A DNA stretch of 64,000 bases from Clostridium zeae (GCF_017312485.1 NZ_BMBA01000002.1:554287-618286); one strand, 5' to 3'; shown: positions 17,732 to 26,237, counted from the first letter of the stretch. Notes: generated by a model not told the origin, from the sequence alone. Translations and numbers: made by a program.

Positions 17732-18661
17732 CTAATCAACCTCCTTAAATTGTCCTGATGCTTTCATTTGTATTACTGAAATTGTAGCTATTATCAAGAA
17801 TATTATTATAGAAAGTGCTGATCCTATGTCGTATCTTCCAAATTGTGTTGCTAATTTATATGTTGTTGATGAAAGTATATCTGTGTAACCTGCAAATTGT
17901 GTATCTAATCTTGCTGGTCCACCCTCTGTAAGCAAAAATGCTGATCCAAAATTGTTAAAATTAAATGCGAAGGTTGATATCAGCAAAGGATATGCTGTTC
18001 TTGCCAGTTCTGGTAAAGTTATCTTTCTAAATTGAGTGAACTTGCTTGCACCATCTACTTCTGCTGCTTCGTATTGATCTTCTGATATAGCTGAAATTGC
18101 ACCTATACATATATTCATCATATATGGGAAGCCTAACCAAATATTCACTATTATAATCGCTATTCTTGCCCACCATGGATTAGTTAGCCATTGTAGAGGT
18201 TCTTTCAAGATATGAAGATTAACTAAAATTGTATTAATTGCACCGTAATCAGTGTTTAGTAAGCCCTGCCAAGATAATATAGCTACTGCTACAGGCAATG
18301 CCCAAGGAATAACTAAAAAGCCTTTATATACGAACGCTTCTTTCATGTTTTTGTTAGAAAGAACAAGCGCTATTATCAATCCTACAAAAAAACAAGTTGC
18401 TGTTGAAATTAATGCGAATGAAAATGTCCATCCAAAAACCGGTAAAAAAACCGCCTTAAAAGGTCCTGTTAGTACTTCTTTAAAATTACTCAATCCTACA
18501 AAATGATAATTATCTCTGTTATACATGGTGAAATCAGTTAAAGAGACATATACTGTATATATAATTGGTAATACTGTAAAGATAAATATTGAAATAAGTG
18601 CTGGAAATAAATATGGAATAGCTTTTAATCCATTTCTTCTATTGCTTGTAACTCTTTCCAC
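17732..18661 (-). CDS. Maltodextrin ABC importer permease, MalF-like
   Basis: 309-residue permease with six predicted helices; EAA loop YEAAEVDGASKFTQFRKITLPEL. It lacks the large periplasmic insertion of enteric MalF, normal for Gram-positive members. Starts with GTG at 18661, 6 bp after AGGGGGG. It is separated from the binding-protein gene by an intercistronic terminator-like hairpin, so it is probably expressed at a lower level than the binding protein. Confidence 0.9.
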   Translation of the reverse strand: MERVTSNRRNGLKAIPYLFPALISIFIFTVLPIIYTVYVSLTDFTMYNRDNYHFVGLSNFKEVLTGPFKAVFLPVFGWTFSFALISTATCFFVGLIIALVLSNKNMKEAFVYKGFLVIPWALPVAVAILSWQGLLNTDYGAINTILVNLHILKEPLQWLTNPWWARIAIIIVNIWLGFPYMMNICIGAISAISEDQYEAAEVDGASKFTQFRKITLPELARTAYPLLISTFAFNFNNFGSAFLLTEGGPARLDTQFAGYTDILSSTTYKLATQFGRYDIGSALSIIIFLIIATISVIQMKASGQFKEVD

Positions 18662-18685
18662 AACTAACCCCCCTAATTATTTTTT

Positions 18686-18707
18686 AAAAAAGGGGGATTC
18701 CCCCCCC
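18686..18707 (-). terminator. Intercistronic hairpin between malE-like and malF-like genes
   Basis: On the minus strand GGGGG-AAT-CCCCC is followed directly by TTTTTT. The minimal 3-nt loop and T-run are typical of an attenuating terminator that leaves more binding-protein mRNA than permease mRNA. Confidence 0.7.
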
Positions 18708-18724
18708 ATATAGTTTAACCTAAA

Positions 18725-19951
18725 TTATTTTTGTTGTGCAATACCTTGCTTAATTTGTTCAACTGTAGTGTCAGCAGCTTTTTTAGCATCTACTTTTCCT
18801 GCTGTTAAAAGTTGTAAGTTATTTGCACCAGGTGTCCACATAGCTTGAATTTCAGGTATGTTTGGCATTGGTTGTGCAACTTTAGCTTGTTCAGCAAATT
18901 GTACAGCTGTTTCACTAGCCTTGAACTTGTCACTATTTAAAGCATCATTTAATACTGGTATTCTGTTTCCAGTTTCAAATAATACTAATGGAGCCTTATC
19001 GTTTAAGTATTTCATTAATTCCCAAGCTGTATCTTGGTTCTTAGATTTTGAACTTACGAATGCTGTTTGAACTCCCATGAATGATGGAGTAGCTTTTCCA
19101 TTTGTTTGTGGTAGTGGAACTACTTTAAATGGAACTTTAGCATCTTGGAATCCCTTAACATCCCAAGGACCTGAAATATAGAAACCTATCTTACCAGCTT
19201 GGAAGTCTCCCTTTGCTCCATCACCCTTTATGTCAGAGCTCATGAACTTATTTTTAGCAACTAGATCTTGAATAAATTGATATCCTTTTACTGCACCTTC
19301 GTTGTTTAATCCGATATCCTTTGCATCTAATGAACCGTTATTATTCTTAAATACGTATCCACCGTTTGCAGCAAGGAAAGCATATGAATAATAGAAGTTA
19401 TTGATATCATATTTAAATCCAACTTCTTTAGCCTTAGTAACTAACTCGTCCATTGATTTAGGAACTTCTTTTACTTTGTCAGTATTATAGAATAATGCAT
19501 ATGTTTCCATAGCTATTGGAACTGCATATTGCTTACCTTGTAAAGTAACAGCATCAATTACTGATTGAGATGCGAATTTACTCTTATCAATAACTCCAGA
19601 AGGAACTTCTGCTAATACTCCAGCTTTTTGGAATGTTCCAAGGTTATCATTTGCTAAACCATACATTATGTCTGGGCCTTTAGAACTTTGAGCTGCTTGG
19701 ATATAAGCTTGGAAATCACCCTTGTCCTCTACAACTTTAACCTTATTACCAGTTTCTTTAGCCCATTGTTGAGCAATCTTGTCTAATTCTTTTACTTCAT
19801 TAGTCATTAAATGTGACCAAACAACTAATTCTTTTCCACCCTTAGAATCCTTTGCAGCTGTAGAATCATCTTTCTTTCCACATCCTATAAATGCACTTGA
19901 AATTACTAGAGCTGACATTACTGTTGCTAAAACCTTTACACGTTTACTCAT
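18725..19951 (-). CDS. Maltodextrin-binding lipoprotein, MalE-like
   Basis: 408 residues. A lipoprotein signal ends in AFIGC (lipidated Cys24), then GKELVVWSHLMTNEVKELDKIAQQW begins an extracellular type I solute-binding fold; the C-terminal half has MGVQTAFVSSKSKNQDTAWELMKYL, typical of MalE/MdxE. It presents maltodextrin to the permeases encoded downstream. The ATG at 19951 follows GGGGGG by 6 bp; the upstream in-frame extension lacks a site and would bury the signal peptide. First gene after a consensus promoter and LacI-type operator. Confidence 0.9.
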   Translation of the reverse strand: MSKRVKVLATVMSALVISSAFIGCGKKDDSTAAKDSKGGKELVVWSHLMTNEVKELDKIAQQWAKETGNKVKVVEDKGDFQAYIQAAQSSKGPDIMYGLANDNLGTFQKAGVLAEVPSGVIDKSKFASQSVIDAVTLQGKQYAVPIAMETYALFYNTDKVKEVPKSMDELVTKAKEVGFKYDINNFYYSYAFLAANGGYVFKNNNGSLDAKDIGLNNEGAVKGYQFIQDLVAKNKFMSSDIKGDGAKGDFQAGKIGFYISGPWDVKGFQDAKVPFKVVPLPQTNGKATPSFMGVQTAFVSSKSKNQDTAWELMKYLNDKAPLVLFETGNRIPVLNDALNSDKFKASETAVQFAEQAKVAQPMPNIPEIQAMWTPGANNLQLLTAGKVDAKKAADTTVEQIKQGIAQQK

Positions 19952-19998
19952 ATTGTACCCCCCATAATTAATTAATTTATAATATTTCAAACATTAGC

Positions 19999-20010
19999 GC
20001 AATCGGTTGC
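19999..20010. promoter_or_regulatory. LacI/MalR-type operator of the maltodextrin operon
   Basis: GCAATCGGTTGC fits the GCAAnCGnTTGC pattern bound by MalR-like LacI-family repressors. It lies about 25 bp downstream of the predicted transcription start, a blocking position. A second imperfect AACGTT-centred element is adjacent at 20009-20023. No lacI-family gene is in the window. Confidence 0.7.
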
Positions 20011-20038
20011 ATTAACGTTTGTGATTTACTGTAATTTC

Positions 20039-20067
20039 ATTATAAATTCTAATGAATACGTTGTCAA
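20039..20067 (-). promoter_or_regulatory. Consensus sigma-A promoter of the maltodextrin operon
   Basis: Minus strand: TTGACA (20067-20062), 17-bp spacer, TATAAT (20044-20039); both boxes are perfect. The DNA from 20068 to 20370 is AT-rich and I see no gene in it. Confidence 0.9.
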
Positions 20068-20372
20068 CATGTTTTCAAGTTATTTTTTACTGTTTTTCAT
20101 GCTATTTACCGATTATTAGTATTTATCTTTATTATTTTAACTATTTCTCTATAATGCTACATATTATATCTTCATTTGAATTTCTAAGTATATTTTTAGC
20201 CAATTACACAAAAACTTATTTAATACATTTATATACTAAAACATTAATGTTTATGAAAGATTTTTAGGAAGCAAATACGTTTCATTTTTTGCTGTATATT
20301 ACCATAAAACTAACGCCTTTAAAAGCTCCAAATATAGTCTCCATAAAAATTTCATACATTCCATATATAGCA

Positions 20373-20402
20373 AAAAAGCACCTTATTGTTCAAGATGCTT
20401 TT
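20373..20402 (-). terminator. Terminator of the small membrane protein gene
   Basis: AAAAGCACCTT pairs with AAGATGCTTTT with one mismatch; the minus-strand side continues GCTTTTTTGC. Confidence 0.75.
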
Positions 20403-20440
20403 AAAATTCATATTTAATATCATTTTTTATATTGCCATAA

Positions 20441-20695
20441 TTACAATTCTTCATAATCTACATCTACAACTTTGCTTCCTGTAGAATTAGATTTAACCTG
20501 TTCATTTAAGTTCTGTTTTATTGGTTCATCTTTTTTGTACTTGTTGGTTCCAGAAAACATGCTGCTATTTTTTATGGTTTTATATAACCATCCTCCAATT
20601 ACTACAAGTAATATTACTGGCAATAGGAGTTTAAACAACATCACTGCCCCTATTATTATTGCAATGATAATTAAAATCTTTACTATACTTTCCAT
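20441..20695 (-). CDS. Small uncharacterised membrane protein
   Basis: 84 residues with one or two membrane segments (about 4-35: VKILIIIAIIIGAVMLF and LLLPVILLVVIGGWLY), then a polar, charged C-terminal half ending KVVDVDYEEL. The ribosome-binding site is weak or distant (AGGAG about 18-25 bp before the ATG), so the exact start is uncertain. Single gene with its own terminator. No family recognised. Confidence 0.6.
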   Translation of the reverse strand: MESIVKILIIIAIIIGAVMLFKLLLPVILLVVIGGWLYKTIKNSSMFSGTNKYKKDEPIKQNLNEQVKSNSTGSKVVDVDYEEL

Positions 20696-20744
20696 AATTA
20701 AAATTCGATACCTCTTCTCCTTATATACATATGCACATATCAGT

Positions 20745-20850
20745 AAAAATTCGCTAAAGCGATCTTATTAAGTGAATTTTTTTGCGCATCTGCCTTTTCT
20801 GAACGCATGTGAAGAAATTCTGGCAGGCGACATATTCTTATTTTTTATTC
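20745..20850. other. Structured intergenic segment of unknown role
   Basis: In the 560-bp gap 20696-21256 this is the only structured and comparatively GC-richer part. It holds TCGCTAAAGCGA, an AAAATTCGCT/AAGTGAATTTTTTT hairpin with T-run on the plus strand, and a stem CTGCC/GGCAG (20792-20839) enclosing TTCT/AGAA. It could be a terminator plus a small RNA or leader. The rest of the gap to 21256 shows only the ribosome-binding site of the next gene. Confidence 0.35.
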
Positions 20851-21256
20851 TTTAAATCACATTATATTTTAAGTGGTTACTCATATTTATCCACAGATAT
20901 AATTTAGTTACAATTTTCTAAAGAATAAAAAAACTTAATATTTAAAATATAAACTATTCATTTAAAAATATTAACTTTGACATCTATGTATTTATTTTTA
21001 TTCCTATTTAAATAATTTACAAAATTCACTGAATCCTTATATTGATTTTATTATATCATTTATTATGCAAAAATCCATGAACAAATTGTAAATTATAATT
21101 ATAATTACTGCATAATACAGTATCTCATACTATTTCATGCAAACCTTTCCAATCTGGGTTTTATTACCTACTAAAAAAAACAATATTTTTTCCCCTATTT
21201 GAAATAATAAAGAGATGAAAATAAATAATTTGTATTAATCTCTAGGAGGCGATTAT

Positions 21257-21976
21257 ATGAGGCATACTACTCGAATTACATTTTGTATCCTCTTATCATT
21301 AATTTTATTTAGTTTAAGTGCTGTTAATGTTTTTGCACACGAAGAAACATTAAACGAGCAAAAGGTAGTTTACTTAACCTTTGATGATGGTCCTAGCGGA
21401 AAATTAAATAATAAAGTATTAGATATTTTAAAAGAAAAAAATGTTAATGCTACATTCTTTCTTATCGGTAATATGATTAAAGGTCAAGAAACACTAGTAA
21501 AAAGGATGGTTGATGAAGGAAATGCAATAGGTCTTCATACTTATAGTCACGAAAAAGATAAGATATATAGAAGCAATAAAAGCTTTGTGGATGAAATGTT
21601 ATTAACTCAACAAATAATTTATGACGTTACAGGAGTTAAATCAACTATAATCCGATTTCCATTTGGTTGCAACAACAATTCTTATAAATTAACTACAGCT
21701 ATGGTTGATACACTTCACAGTAGTAATTTTAAAATCTACGATTGGAATGTAGATTCAACTGATGGTATGAACCCCAGCTTAGCTCCTTATAAGATTTTAT
21801 CTAGAGCCAAAAGTGATAAAAACCCAGCTGTAGTACTTATGCATTGTGGTTACCTAAACAAAAATACTGCTGCTGCTCTGCCAGAGATAATAGATTTTTA
21901 TAAGAGCAAGGGTTATGAATTTAAGGTAATAACTGAAGAGACCCCTGAAGTGTATAGATTAAGTAAACATAGATAA
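21257..21976 (+). CDS. Secreted polysaccharide deacetylase (NodB/PdaA type)
   Basis: 239 residues. A signal peptide (1-27, ending NVFA) is followed by a NodB domain with TFDDGPS (41-47, metal-binding Asp pair), HTYSH (94-98, metal His), RFPFG, the DWNVDS motif and LMHCG (catalytic His). It likely removes acetyl groups from peptidoglycan or a related wall glycan outside the cell. AGGAGGCGATTAT precedes the ATG. A second, membrane-anchored deacetylase lies at 25270, with wall amidases between. Confidence 0.9.
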   Translation: MRHTTRITFCILLSLILFSLSAVNVFAHEETLNEQKVVYLTFDDGPSGKLNNKVLDILKEKNVNATFFLIGNMIKGQETLVKRMVDEGNAIGLHTYSHEKDKIYRSNKSFVDEMLLTQQIIYDVTGVKSTIIRFPFGCNNNSYKLTTAMVDTLHSSNFKIYDWNVDSTDGMNPSLAPYKILSRAKSDKNPAVVLMHCGYLNKNTAAALPEIIDFYKSKGYEFKVITEETPEVYRLSKHR

Positions 21977-22024
21977 TTATTAATAGTATTTAGAAATTAT
22001 ATAAATATTTATGGATACACCTTA

Positions 22025-22064
22025 TTTACAGCCTTATCAATAATTATATTGAAAAGGCTGTAAA
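22025..22064 (+). terminator. Terminator of the first deacetylase gene
   Basis: TTTACAGCCTT pairs with AAGGCTGTAAA, extended inward by TCAAT/ATTGA. Confidence 0.75.
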
Positions 22065-22155
22065 ATACAACTTCTATTTAAATTAAACATTTAACATAGT
22101 ACATTTTATTTAGATTTGAATATTATGATTATATAATAATTTTTATGGATGTATT

Positions 22156-22659
22156 ATGTATTATAACAATATATCAGCCGTATCCTATGCTACTGAATAC
22201 GCTTTATCTCCTAATGACAAGTTTGTATACATGAAGCCACATGGTAAGATAGGTGGAGATTGTGCGAGTTTTTTATCACAATGCCTATTAGCAGGTGGTT
22301 CAAGAATGCAGTACAATAATTTACCATGGTTTTATCACTCTACATCTTCGTCACCATATTATAATTGCTCTATCAACTGGTCCGTAGCAAGTTCTCTCTA
22401 CTGGTTTTTAATGAATAATTCTACAAAAAGTAATTATGGACCAAAAGGAAAATTATTAAATGATATCTCAGAATTAACATTGGGCGATTTAATTTTCTTT
22501 CAAAACTCGAATCAAAAGATATTTCATGGGTCGATTGTAACCTCATTTGATGGTGAAGGCACACCTTTAATATCACAACATACCTATAATGGTTTAAATG
22601 TCCATATCAGAAGCGAGTATTTTAAAGATACAATCTACTATGTTAGAATATTTATATGA
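22156..22659 (+). CDS. Putative amidase-domain protein (Amidase_6 type)
   Basis: 167 residues. NISAVSYATEYAL followed by GGDCASFLSQCLLAGG (Cys36) and PWFYHS matches the putative-amidase (PF12671) pattern, an NlpC/P60-like Cys peptidase fold; a later HGSIV and QHTYN supply candidate His residues. There is no signal peptide, so it is either cytoplasmic, released by lysis, or acts in the forespore/mother cell. The ribosome-binding site is weak (GGATG). Substrate unknown; a murein peptide bond is the family expectation. Confidence 0.75.
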   Translation: MYYNNISAVSYATEYALSPNDKFVYMKPHGKIGGDCASFLSQCLLAGGSRMQYNNLPWFYHSTSSSPYYNCSINWSVASSLYWFLMNNSTKSNYGPKGKLLNDISELTLGDLIFFQNSNQKIFHGSIVTSFDGEGTPLISQHTYNGLNVHIRSEYFKDTIYYVRIFI

Positions 22660-22686
22660 ACATCAAAGATTAAAATCAAAAAAAGA

Positions 22687-22716
22687 AAGCTATGGCTACC
22701 ATAGCTTCAATTTTTT
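22687..22716. terminator. Bidirectional terminator between two amidase genes
   Basis: AAGCTATGG-CTA-CCATAGCTT is a perfect 9-bp stem with a T-run on the plus side and an A-run on the other. Confidence 0.85.
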
Positions 22717-22727
22717 GCGTACATAGC

Positions 22728-23291
22728 TTATCCACTTTCTGATGCTTCTTTATTAGATTCTGCTTCTCCAGTAATCGCTTTTACTATAGCTTTAGCAATT
22801 GTGTATGGATCATATCTTTCCATATCTTCTTCTGAATCAATAAAACAACATTCTATTAATACACAAGGCATATTTGTGTATTTTGTTACGTACAGGTTAC
22901 TGTTTTTAACACCTCTATTTACATAACCAAGCTTAGAGATTTCCTCACATATTCGATAAGCAAACTTTTCTGATCTGCCTCCAAGTTCGCTTACCCAACA
23001 TTCTATTCCTCTTCCACCTCCCGTATTAAAATGAATAGAAAGATGCAGTGATGAATTACTTTCGTTTGCAAGTCTAACTCTATAACCTTTAGAAGCACCA
23101 GCAGAATTAAAACTTTTCTCCCAAGGTGTACAATCTTTAGTTTTATACCCTAGTTTTTGAAGATTTTTCATAATAAGATTCCATACAGCCTTTGTGCAGC
23201 TATCTTCCAGTCTTAATCCTTTAGCGCCAACATCCGGATAACAGTTATGCCCAGCATCTCCACTAATAGTAGAACCTTTTGCAATTCGCAT
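22728..23291 (-). CDS. N-acetylmuramoyl-L-alanine amidase (Amidase_3)
   Basis: 187 residues consisting of just the catalytic domain. Zinc ligands fit His15 (GDAGHN), Glu29 (LRLED) and His87 (LSIHFN), with catalytic Glu147 (VLIECC). It cleaves the bond between MurNAc and the peptide stem. No signal peptide and no wall-binding domain, like phage endolysins or spore/mother-cell lysins; no phage genes are nearby. AGGTGGTGATAGA precedes the ATG. The last 13 residues (GEAESNKEASESG) are a polar tail. Confidence 0.88.
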   Translation of the reverse strand: MRIAKGSTISGDAGHNCYPDVGAKGLRLEDSCTKAVWNLIMKNLQKLGYKTKDCTPWEKSFNSAGASKGYRVRLANESNSSLHLSIHFNTGGGRGIECWVSELGGRSEKFAYRICEEISKLGYVNRGVKNSNLYVTKYTNMPCVLIECCFIDSEEDMERYDPYTIAKAIVKAITGEAESNKEASESG

Positions 23292-23398
23292 TCTATCACC
23301 ACCTAAAATTTTATTCTATATACATCCATACTATGCTTAATTTTTATAAAGGTAACTATTATTGTTTAAAAACCATTGGTACTTATTTTTAAGGATAT

Positions 23399-23627
23399 GT
23401 TTAAGAGTATTGTTGAAATTAAGTGGTTATAAAGGAGATGCTATATGAGCGAGCTATTAGAATTAAATGATTTTTTCAGATGTAATAGCGTTAAAAAACT
23501 GTACTGTTCGAACGTAGTGAGTTTACAGTTTTAGCTATGGAATCTGACAAAATCATATTAATTCTTTGCGTATGCTCATTAAAGCATCGGATGGATAACC
23601 ACTTAATTTCAACACAGGTGCTTAAAC
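23399..23627 (+). repeat. Structured repeat family 1, full copy 2
   Basis: 229 bp, bounded by GTTTAAG at the left and its inverse CTTAAAC at the right. Outer arms at 23412-23430 and 23595-23613 pair perfectly over 19 bp (GTTGAAATTAAGTGGTTAT). Inner stems GATGCT/AGCATC, ATGAGC/GCTCAT, AGAATTAA/TTAATTCT and a central AAACTGTA/TACAGTTT hairpin match copy 1 in position but differ in paired bases. The central frame starting at 23445 is shortened to 29 codons by a 1-bp difference from copy 1. Confidence 0.82.
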
Positions 23628-23648
23628 TTAACCATTTTTAAAAGAAAA

Positions 23649-23684
23649 GAGCTACCAAATAACTTTAAGTTATTTTGGTAGCTC
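23649..23684 (-). terminator. Terminator of the hemerythrin operon
   Basis: GAGCTACCAAATAACTT and AAGTTATTTTGGTAGCTC pair almost perfectly, with outer AAAAGAAA/TTTCTTTT; 9 bp after the hemerythrin stop. Confidence 0.88.
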
Positions 23685-23692
23685 TATTTCTT

Positions 23693-24250
23693 TTATCCTA
23701 AATATCTTTTCTCTAGATTATTTAATGAATCTAAGTACTTGTTTTGTATCCCACTATTTTCTGCATTTATTTCAAAGTCTTCACAATTCTTATTTATTGA
23801 AGCAAGGGTTTCACCTGAAAGATTATTTTTAGCAAATTTATATACAATCTTATCTTCTTTATCAATATGTCTATCTAACAAATTAGCATATGATATAGCA
23901 TTTGCTATCACATCGAGTTTTGCTTCTTCTTCTCCATTTAAAACCTTTTTTATTGCTTCATCCAAGCTATTTATAAAAAACCTTCCTTGATCGTGTTCAA
24001 CCAACATTCCAAACTGGATTGTCTTTTTTATAGCCTCATTTAGTTCCTCTTGCATCTTATTGAATAAAAATTGTTCTTCTTTACCATGATGATGTTTATC
24101 AGCATAATTTCTTATAAAGTCAATCATCAAATACAAATCATCATAAGAGGCATCAGTACCTTTAAGTACTTTAAAACAAAAACTTCTTACCACTTTTAGC
24201 ATTCTTTTTATGTTCTTATGTTCTTCCATCATTAATTCGATTGAATCCAT
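23693..24250 (-). CDS. Hemerythrin-like di-iron protein
   Basis: 185-residue four-helix bundle. Iron ligands are visible in order: His11 (EEHKNI), His53-55 with Glu58/59 (HHHGKEEQFLF), His86 (EHDQGR) and His128 with Glu132 (DRHIDKED). Such proteins bind O2 or NO, or store iron; in anaerobes an oxygen-sensing or scavenging role is usual. Second gene of a pair with the unknown protein 11 bp upstream. Distal part (150-185) extends beyond the core domain. Confidence 0.88.
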   Translation of the reverse strand: MDSIELMMEEHKNIKRMLKVVRSFCFKVLKGTDASYDDLYLMIDFIRNYADKHHHGKEEQFLFNKMQEELNEAIKKTIQFGMLVEHDQGRFFINSLDEAIKKVLNGEEEAKLDVIANAISYANLLDRHIDKEDKIVYKFAKNNLSGETLASINKNCEDFEINAENSGIQNKYLDSLNNLEKRYLG

Positions 24251-24261
24251 TTAATCACATC

Positions 24262-24903
24262 CTAGCCTACTAATTTTATAATTCTTGTTCCATTATCAGT
24301 TATTTTATATTCAAAGTTACTATTTAATTCTTTTACAAATTCTTTTAACCAATTATCTCTTAATCTATAAAATAATCCTACATCCCCATTTTCTCTATCC
24401 CAGTATTGGTGATGAATGCATTGAGTAGCTACCCATTCAATTCTTTCTTCACTATTAGCAGTAACTTCATTTACCCTATCGCAAGGCATGCCTTCTAGTA
24501 TATAATCATTCATAGCTGTATAAATTTCTGCAGGTGTTTGTGGTAAACCTTTTTCTGTCTTATATTCTTCTGCTGCAATCTTACCTTGCTCAGAAAATAC
24601 TTGAATCATATCATTTATTAATAAACTATCTCTTTCAAGCAGTTTAGTAACCCAAGCAGCTTGCCTTGATTCGGCAGCACTTATTTTACCTTGAAGCCAT
24701 CCATGAATATTGCCAGTATCAATCATATCTTCTAACGGTCTATCTTCCACAGGAGCTCCGTACTTAGCATAAATTTCATTTCTTAAATCTTCTATATCTA
24801 TTCCTTTTTGTTCAGCTAACTTAACTAAACTTTCTTCTAAACCTTCAAACCACTCTATCTTATTAAATAACCAGTAATGTATCTTTCCTAAAAATAAACT
24901 CAT
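24262..24903 (-). CDS. Uncharacterised protein paired with hemerythrin
   Basis: 213 residues, soluble, mostly helical, no signal peptide or membrane helix. Recognisable blocks: KIHYWLFNKIEWFEGLEESL at the start, GNIHGWLQGKISAAESRQAAWVTKLL in the middle, and ATQCIHHQYWDRENGDVGLFYRLRDNWLKEF near the end. The CIHHQYW and earlier HGW sites could bind a metal or haem, but this is speculation. It starts the two-gene unit ahead of the hemerythrin (11-bp gap), which suggests a common oxygen- or iron-related role. No family recognised. Confidence 0.7.
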   Translation of the reverse strand: MSLFLGKIHYWLFNKIEWFEGLEESLVKLAEQKGIDIEDLRNEIYAKYGAPVEDRPLEDMIDTGNIHGWLQGKISAAESRQAAWVTKLLERDSLLINDMIQVFSEQGKIAAEEYKTEKGLPQTPAEIYTAMNDYILEGMPCDRVNEVTANSEERIEWVATQCIHHQYWDRENGDVGLFYRLRDNWLKEFVKELNSNFEYKITDNGTRIIKLVG

Positions 24904-25186
24904 TTTAATATCACCTCGTATAAATTTGTGTAATGTATATTTATTAAATTTGAATAAGCTTAACTATTCTTTACACTTATTTAAAGTATAATAAGTATTT
25001 TTTACATCTTATATATTATTTATTTAACAATTTTATTTTATAATAAAACTTATAAAATAACGGTAACAAAAGTTACAGCATTAAAAAATTTGATTTTTGT
25101 AATTTTGTTTTGATTTTGTAATTTATTTTTATTAATTTGTAAATAAATGACTAAATTTAGCATTTATAATTATTATGTAAGCTTAT

Positions 25187-25216
25187 TTGACAAACTAGGC
25201 AATTATTGTTTATCAT
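25187..25216 (+). promoter_or_regulatory. Likely promoter of the second deacetylase gene
   Basis: TTGACA and TATCAT with an 18-bp spacer, about 55 bp before the start codon. The same 365-bp intergenic region (24904-25269) also holds GTAAC-AAAA-GTTAC at 25063-25076, a possible operator; otherwise only AT-rich DNA. Confidence 0.6.
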
Positions 25217-25269
25217 GAAAACACATAAGTTTGAAATAACACAAGCACTAAATTGGAGGGACAAAACAA

Positions 25270-26208
25270 TTGCATAAACAAAAAAGACTTAAGCCTAAAA
25301 ATCTCCTATTAACATTGATAATAACATTTACGTTAATATCAATAATTTTTCTACACATTAATTATGTCAATAATAAATCTAAATTACCTCCTCCAGCAAT
25401 TTCAGCATCTAATAATGTTGATATTAATCCTACTCATGACAATAATCCTCGTCTAAGAGAACATGTAATAAATACTGACTCTTACGATAATCCTAAAGAT
25501 CATAGTTCAGAAAAACCACCAATAAATCATGGTAAAAACGGCTATGATGCCTCTATTATACAAGATTTTTTATTGAAAAACAAAATCAAATCAGATGGTA
25601 AAAAAATAGCTTTTCTAACATTTGATGATGGACCTTCTTTAGAAGTTACCCCTAAAATTTTAAAAACACTTAATGAACATAGTATCAAAGCTACATTTTT
25701 TATTGTTGGAAATCAGTTAGATAAACATCCAGAATCAAGAAAACTACTGATGGACGAGTATATGCAAGGCAATTCTATTGGAAATCATACTTATAGTCAT
25801 AATCCTGACAAGCTATATCCTAAAAAAGATGTAGATACTAAGTTCTTCATGGAAGATTTAGAGAAAAATAATGTAACTCTTAGAAGTGTGTTAGGAGAAA
25901 ACTTTCACACAAGAGTAATTAGATTTCCCGGTGGTCATAGAACTTGGAACAAAACTTCTGAAGTAGATCATATCTTAAAAAAGCAGGGATATGTATTTTT
26001 AGATTGGAACGACATGACAAGTGATGCTGAAGGAAATCCTAAAACAAAGCAAGAACTCATAGAGAGATATAAAAACACCTTTAAAGGTCAAGATAAATTA
26101 GTGATTTTGATGCATGACTCCGAAGATAAGAGCACTACTGCTGATGCTTTACCTGACATTATTAATGATTTAAAAAGCAAAGGCTATGAATTCGAAACTC
26201 TAACTTAG
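25270..26208 (+). CDS. Membrane-anchored polysaccharide deacetylase
   Basis: 312 residues. A basic N-terminus and one membrane helix (about 12-29), a polar linker to about residue 110, then a NodB domain with LTFDDGPS, GNHTYSHN, RFPGG, LDWND and LMHDSE; the metal and catalytic residues are all kept. It acts outside the membrane on wall glycan. The start is TTG at 25270, set 9 bp after GGAGGG; no in-frame ATG is near enough. Paralogue of the secreted enzyme at 21257. Confidence 0.9.
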   Translation: MHKQKRLKPKNLLLTLIITFTLISIIFLHINYVNNKSKLPPPAISASNNVDINPTHDNNPRLREHVINTDSYDNPKDHSSEKPPINHGKNGYDASIIQDFLLKNKIKSDGKKIAFLTFDDGPSLEVTPKILKTLNEHSIKATFFIVGNQLDKHPESRKLLMDEYMQGNSIGNHTYSHNPDKLYPKKDVDTKFFMEDLEKNNVTLRSVLGENFHTRVIRFPGGHRTWNKTSEVDHILKKQGYVFLDWNDMTSDAEGNPKTKQELIERYKNTFKGQDKLVILMHDSEDKSTTADALPDIINDLKSKGYEFETLT

Positions 26209-26237
26209 CTATGATTTCATATGCCATTCCAAACATT

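Noticed and set aside
22728-23291. Amidase as part of a prophage lysis cassette
   Set aside because: No holin, structural or integrase genes nearby; surrounding genes are ordinary chromosomal ones.
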